A stretch of DNA of 7,972 nt from Puniceicoccales bacterium (lineage in GTDB: Bacteria > Verrucomicrobiota > Verrucomicrobiia > Opitutales > UBA953), in the NCBI GenBank assembly GCA_031289285.1, contig JAITPT010000151.1:1-7972 (forward strand), written 5' to 3'. Position 1 is the stretch's first letter. Each line of letters opens with the position of its first letter. The translations under genes and the position numbers were made by a program. Shown piece after piece: positions 5,805 through 7,972 of this stretch. The notes below the pieces were generated by a model that ran no database searches, was not told where the DNA came from, and saw only the letters and a list, made by a program, of their open reading frames with translations.

Positions 5805-7627
5805 ACCCGCCGGAGACCGCGCCGCCGCAAACCACCACCGCCGCCGCCGCGCCCAGAACAACGCCGCATCCGACAAAGCCGCTCGATTACGACGCACTCA
5901 TCATCGGCGCAGGCATGTCCGGCATCGCCGCCGGCATCCGCCTCGCCCTCCACGGCAAACGAGTGCTCATCCTCGAACGCCACACCGCAGCCGGCGGCCT
6001 CAACAGCTACTACCAACGCGCCGGACACCGCTTCGACACCGCCCTACACGCCGTCACCAACTACACCCCGCCCGGCACCAAAGGCGGACCGCTCCACAAA
6101 ATACTCCGCCAACTCCGCCTCTCCCGCGACGACTTCGCACTCGCACCACAACTCGGCTCGGCGATTCATTTCGCAGGAAAACGAGTGCGCTTCGACAACA
6201 ACTTCGCACGACTCGAATCTGAAATCGCCCGCGAATTCCCCGCGCAAATTGACGCCTTCCGACGGCTCAACCGCGACCTCCTCGCCATCCCCGACACCGC
6301 CCTCGACACGCCCCCCGACAGTGCCCGCGCCTTTGTCGCGGAACGCCTGAGCGACCCGCTCCTCGCCGATTTGCTTTTCTTGCCGCTCTCCTTTTACGGG
6401 AGTGCCCGCGAGAACGACATGGATTTGCCCCAGTTTGCAATCATCTGGAAAAGCCTTTTCCACGAAGGCTTCGCCCGCCCGCGCGAAGGCGTCCGCCAAA
6501 TCCTCCGCGCCCTCCTCGGCAAATACCGCCAGCTCGGCGGACAACTACGGCTCGGCTGCGGCGTCAAACGATTAGAAATCCGCAACGGGCGCGTCGCCGC
6601 CGCCATCCTCGACAACGGCGAACAACTCTCCGCCGAAAAAATCCTCTCCTGCGCCGGTGCCCCCGAAACCCTCCGCCTCTGCGAAAACACCGACGCCAAC
6701 GCCAACGCCGCCAACGCTGCCAACGCAGTTGCGGGTGCCAACGCCGACGCCAACGCAGTTGCTCTTGCCGACACCGACGGCGACGCTGCCGCTGCCGCTG
6801 ACCGCCTTGCCACGCCGCCTGCGCGAACGCTTGCCTTTTGCGAGGGCATTTCCGTTTTCCGTGAACAGCCCCGCGACTTCGGCTGGCGTGACACCATCAT
6901 CTTTTTTTGTGACAGCGAACGTTTCCACTACGCGGCGGCGGACGCCCTTACCGACCTACGCAGTGGCGTCATCTGTCTCCCGAACAACTACGATTACGAC
7001 GGCTTAGACGGTGCTGGCGACCTCCCTGAGGGCTGTTTGCGTGTATCTGCCCTCGCAGGCTACGGCGCGTGGCGCACCCTCCGCGAAAAATCTCCCACTA
7101 CCTACGCCGCCGCCAAACGCGACTCTCACGCCCACCTCAACGCCATCGCCCTCCGCCACCTCCACCGCACCACCACCGAGCCACCACCCGCCCCAACACA
7201 TACGACCTATAAGACATATACGTCCTATACGTCCTATAAGACCTATACGTCCTATCCATGCCGCCCCACCGACACCCCCACCGCCTCCCCCACCGCCACC
7301 ATCTCCGCTGCCGCCGCGCCCGCCGCCACCATCTCCGCTGCCACCGCCTCTGCCTCCGCGCCCACCGCCGCTGCTGCTGGCATTTCCTCGTCGCCAGACG
7401 CCCCCCTTCCCTTCACTCTTTCTGCCGAGGACTTTTTCACACCGCTGACGATTGAGCGTTTCACGGGGCGCATTGGTGGCGCGATTTACGGCACCCCTCA
7501 AAAACACCGCGATGGGCGGACTCCATTTTCCAATCTCTTTTTGTGTGGAGCTGACCAAGGTTTCCTCGGCATCACTGGTGCCCTCTTATCTGGCATCTCC
7601 ATCGCAAACCTCCACTTCTTCTCGTAA
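5801..7627 (+). CDS. CrtI/phytoene-desaturase-like FAD-dependent oxidoreductase with inserted low-complexity segments
   Basis: The predicted product has 608 residues; relatives are usually about 500. After a Pro/Thr/Ala-rich leader (1-28), a Rossmann FAD-binding motif appears at 30-60 (DALIIGAGMSGIAAG, ending in Glu59), followed by AAGGLNSYY and GHRFDTALHAVTNY. The C-terminal FAD-binding signature is at 578-603 (NLFLCGADQGFLGITGALLS), preceded by TIERFTGRIGGAIYGTP. This pattern fits the COG1233 group, which holds phytoene desaturases and retinol 13,14-reductase-like saturases, so FAD-linked desaturation, isomerisation or saturation of a polyene or lipid is expected. The substrate is unknown, and no carotenoid gene is nearby. 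Two segments look inserted: residues 296-334 (Ala/Asn/Asp repeats) and about 457-535 (a Thr/Tyr/Ser tripeptide repeat, then Pro/Thr/Ala/Ser-rich). Conserved family sequence resumes in frame after each. The ATG start overlaps the amidase stop by ATGA. An upstream in-frame ATG at 5639 lies deep inside the amidase and is unlikely. Confidence 0.88.
   Translation: MNPPETAPPQTTTAAAAPRTTPHPTKPLDYDALIIGAGMSGIAAGIRLALHGKRVLILERHTAAGGLNSYYQRAGHRFDTALHAVTNYTPPGTKGGPLHKILRQLRLSRDDFALAPQLGSAIHFAGKRVRFDNNFARLESEIAREFPAQIDAFRRLNRDLLAIPDTALDTPPDSARAFVAERLSDPLLADLLFLPLSFYGSARENDMDLPQFAIIWKSLFHEGFARPREGVRQILRALLGKYRQLGGQLRLGCGVKRLEIRNGRVAAAILDNGEQLSAEKILSCAGAPETLRLCENTDANANAANAANAVAGANADANAVALADTDGDAAAAADRLATPPARTLAFCEGISVFREQPRDFGWRDTIIFFCDSERFHYAAADALTDLRSGVICLPNNYDYDGLDGAGDLPEGCLRVSALAGYGAWRTLREKSPTTYAAAKRDSHAHLNAIALRHLHRTTTEPPPAPTHTTYKTYTSYTSYKTYTSYPCRPTDTPTASPTATISAAAAPAATISAATASASAPTAAAAGISSSPDAPLPFTLSAEDFFTPLTIERFTGRIGGAIYGTPQKHRDGRTPFSNLFLCGADQGFLGITGALLSGISIANLHFFS
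7202..7255 (+). repeat. Six-unit 9-bp tandem repeat inside the oxidoreductase gene
   Basis: Six consecutive nonamers are seen: ACGACCTAT, AAGACATAT, ACGTCCTAT, ACGTCCTAT, AAGACCTAT, ACGTCCTAT. Each unit is exactly three codons in the host gene and encodes TTY, KTY, TSY, TSY, KTY, TSY (residues 468-485). Its AT content contrasts sharply with the surrounding GC-rich code. Copy-number change by whole units would keep the gene in frame. Confidence 0.92.
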
Positions 7628-7639
7628 CCACCACGAGAA
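7619..7639 (+). terminator. Hairpin across the oxidoreductase stop codon, weak terminator candidate
   Basis: TTCTCGT (7619-7625) is a perfect 7-bp match to ACGAGAA (7633-7639) around the loop AACCACC, and the TAA stop (7625-7627) lies at the stem-loop junction. No T-run follows, so it is not a classical intrinsic terminator. It could slow 3' exonuclease decay or be chance. Confidence 0.25.
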
Positions 7640-7845
7640 AGAACCCCTTCACTCCCCGACTGCTAAAAATGTCACTACCAACTTGCATGTCAAACGAATA
7701 TTTAGTCTGTCTAATTATTCAGAACCGGACATCTCCCATACTTTGAAAATGGGCCGATTTATGCACTGTAACTCCTTGTTCCGGCGACGAATAGAGGAAA
7801 AAAGACCCATCCCATCCCTCGAAACATCTTAGCGGGCGAGATGCA
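7628..7845. other. AT-richer spacer between the oxidoreductase gene and the right repeat
   Basis: GC falls noticeably after the stop at 7627. No credible gene is seen. TTGAAA at 7743-7748 followed after 18 nt by TGTAAC is a weak promoter-like pair pointing toward the open frame at 7846, and GGGCGAG (7834-7840) could act as a ribosome-binding site for it. Confidence 0.35.
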
Positions 7846-7972
7846 ATGATAATCCTAAAAACGGCGGTTGGAGGGGAAGTATTGCGAGAAGATGTTGTGG
7901 CAGCTGCGCTTGGTGGATTTGTGAAGGCGCACCTGTTGGTGCGTCGAACAAAGCCAACAAGTGCAGATGCCA
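7846..7972 (+). CDS. Partial open frame starting beside the right repeat, unknown product
   Basis: An ATG at 7846, 5 nt after a GAG, opens a frame that runs off the window end. It gives 42 residues: MIILKTAVGGEVLREDVVAA, then ALGGFVKAHLLVRRTKPTSA and DA. Nearly all of it lies in the repeat copy 7855-7972. The left copy keeps the same frame with one silent change (GCG/GCA) and two residue changes (Thr to Arg, and Ala to Val near the edge). The start codon itself is outside the repeat. I do not recognise the product. It could be the N-terminus of a small multi-copy protein, or a non-coding repeat whose open frame reflects its GC-rich composition. Confidence 0.25.
   Translation, partial: MIILKTAVGGEVLREDVVAAALGGFVKAHLLVRRTKPTSADA
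7855..7972 (+). repeat. Right copy of the 118-bp inverted repeat
   Basis: This is the reverse complement of 2-119 with four mismatches, and similarity ends sharply at 7854/7855. Its internal hairpin is the complement of that in the left copy (7928-7943). The two copies are oriented outward from the central genes. Because the match runs to the last base of the window, the repeat probably continues beyond it. Confidence 0.93.

Noticed and set aside
7202..7255. CRISPR array
   Set aside because: The units are 9 bp and contiguous with no spacers, and they are in coding register.
1..7972. A single IS or transposon bounded by the terminal inverted repeats
   Set aside because: No transposase or recombinase lies inside, the cargo includes a core translation gene, and the repeats appear to continue past the window ends rather than forming true element tips.

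Overview
The window looks like part of a bacterial chromosome from a GC-rich organism. Gene content and style (an IF-3 with long low-complexity ends, a signal-peptide Amidase_3 protein with a Pro/Ala linker, a CrtI-type FAD enzyme with Ala-rich insertions, short tandem ACGTCCTAT units) suggest Verrucomicrobiota, perhaps Opitutaceae. That placement is inferred from family resemblance, not from a marker gene comparison.

Layout. The first ~119 bases and the last ~118 bases are a near-perfect inverted repeat (114 of 118 positions identical). The two copies point outward, so the window is the segment between two opposed copies of a sequence that may continue beyond both ends. Inside, from left to right: a minus-strand gene for a small four-helix membrane protein (183-812); about 860 bp without a convincing gene (813-1674), holding a degenerate hexamer repeat and a REP-like palindromic element; a minus-strand SulP-family anion transporter with a STAS domain (1675-3594); a divergent intergenic gap; then a compact plus-strand cluster of translation initiation factor IF-3 (infC, 3787-4611), a secreted zinc N-acetylmuramoyl-L-alanine amidase (4620-5804) and a CrtI/phytoene-desaturase-like FAD oxidoreductase (5801-7627). 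The last pair overlap by ATGA. The right flank is AT-richer and leads into an open frame inside the right repeat copy.

How the genes relate. The three plus-strand genes are spaced like an operon (8 bp gap, then a 4 bp overlap), although their products act in translation, cell-wall hydrolysis and probably polyene/lipid redox chemistry. The usual infC partners rpmI and rplT are absent. SulP diverges from this cluster and appears functionally separate. The core (1675-7627) is very GC-rich and strongly C-biased on the plus strand regardless of gene direction. The left flank up to about 1.6 kb is lower in GC and G-biased on the plus strand.

No transposase, integrase, CRISPR array, tRNA or rRNA is visible. 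I did not find a clearly new multi-gene system. The most unusual items are the outward-facing inverted repeats with a preserved reading frame, the REP-like element, and the low-complexity extensions and insertions in otherwise conserved proteins.
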